Below are positions 17,078 to 17,599 of a stretch of DNA of 17,599 nucleotides, piece by piece. Every line of letters starts with the position of its first letter. Positions within the stretch are counted from its first letter, which is position 1. Under the pieces are notes generated by a model that saw only the letters and a list, made by a program, of their open reading frames with translations, did no database searches and was not told the DNA's origin. Origin of the DNA: Candidatus Riesia pediculischaeffi (GTDB lineage Bacteria; Pseudomonadota; Gammaproteobacteria; Enterobacterales; Enterobacteriaceae); NCBI RefSeq assembly GCF_002073895.1, contig NZ_CP012839.1, forward strand, positions 518,708-536,306. Reading direction: 5' to 3'. The translations under genes were made by a program, and so were the position numbers.

Positions 17078-17599
<522 letters not shown>

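Overview
The window is AT-rich, bacterial, and uses the standard code (TGA acts as a stop). Its proteins match Escherichia coli counterparts closely in sequence and length. Several gene neighbourhoods keep E. coli order although the genes between them are gone. Shrunken gene content, long gene-free AT-rich gaps, visible pseudogenes and weak ribosome binding sites fit a reduced gammaproteobacterium related to Enterobacterales, most likely an insect endosymbiont. I cannot name the genus from sequence alone. I found no CRISPR array, insertion sequence, phage gene or obvious novel defence system.

Left part (1-5300): about 800 bases without a gene, then pabA (+). A minus-strand group follows, gshB > yqgE > yggT, in the same order as E. 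coli gshB-yqgE-ruvX-(yggR)-yggS-yggT but with the middle genes lost. gmhA (+) diverges from gshB.

Centre (5590-11532): recA, alaS, csrA, tRNA-Ser(GCU), tRNA-Arg(ACG) and gshA reproduce the E. coli recA-(recX)-alaS-csrA-serV-argV...-gshA order. alaS is broken: an open frame for the catalytic and tRNA-recognition half is followed by about 1.35 kb of decayed editing and C-terminal sequence that can still be read in pieces.

Right part (11681-17599): ffh (frameshifted), rpsP, a probable rimM remnant, trmD and rplS form the classic ribosomal-protein operon. A 741-base gap leads to rluD with a terminator, then an rRNA leader with a boxA-like element, and the first 522 bases of 16S rRNA running off the right edge.

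The genes cover a minimal information-processing set (recA, alaS, tRNAs, rpsP, trmD, rplS, rluD, 16S, ffh), both steps of glutathione synthesis (gshA, gshB), one subunit for p-aminobenzoate/folate (pabA) and LPS heptose synthesis (gmhA). The last implies a retained Gram-negative outer membrane. The points most worth checking are the broken state of two normally essential genes (alaS, ffh), the altered SAM-pocket residues of TrmD, and tRNA genes without an encoded CCA end.
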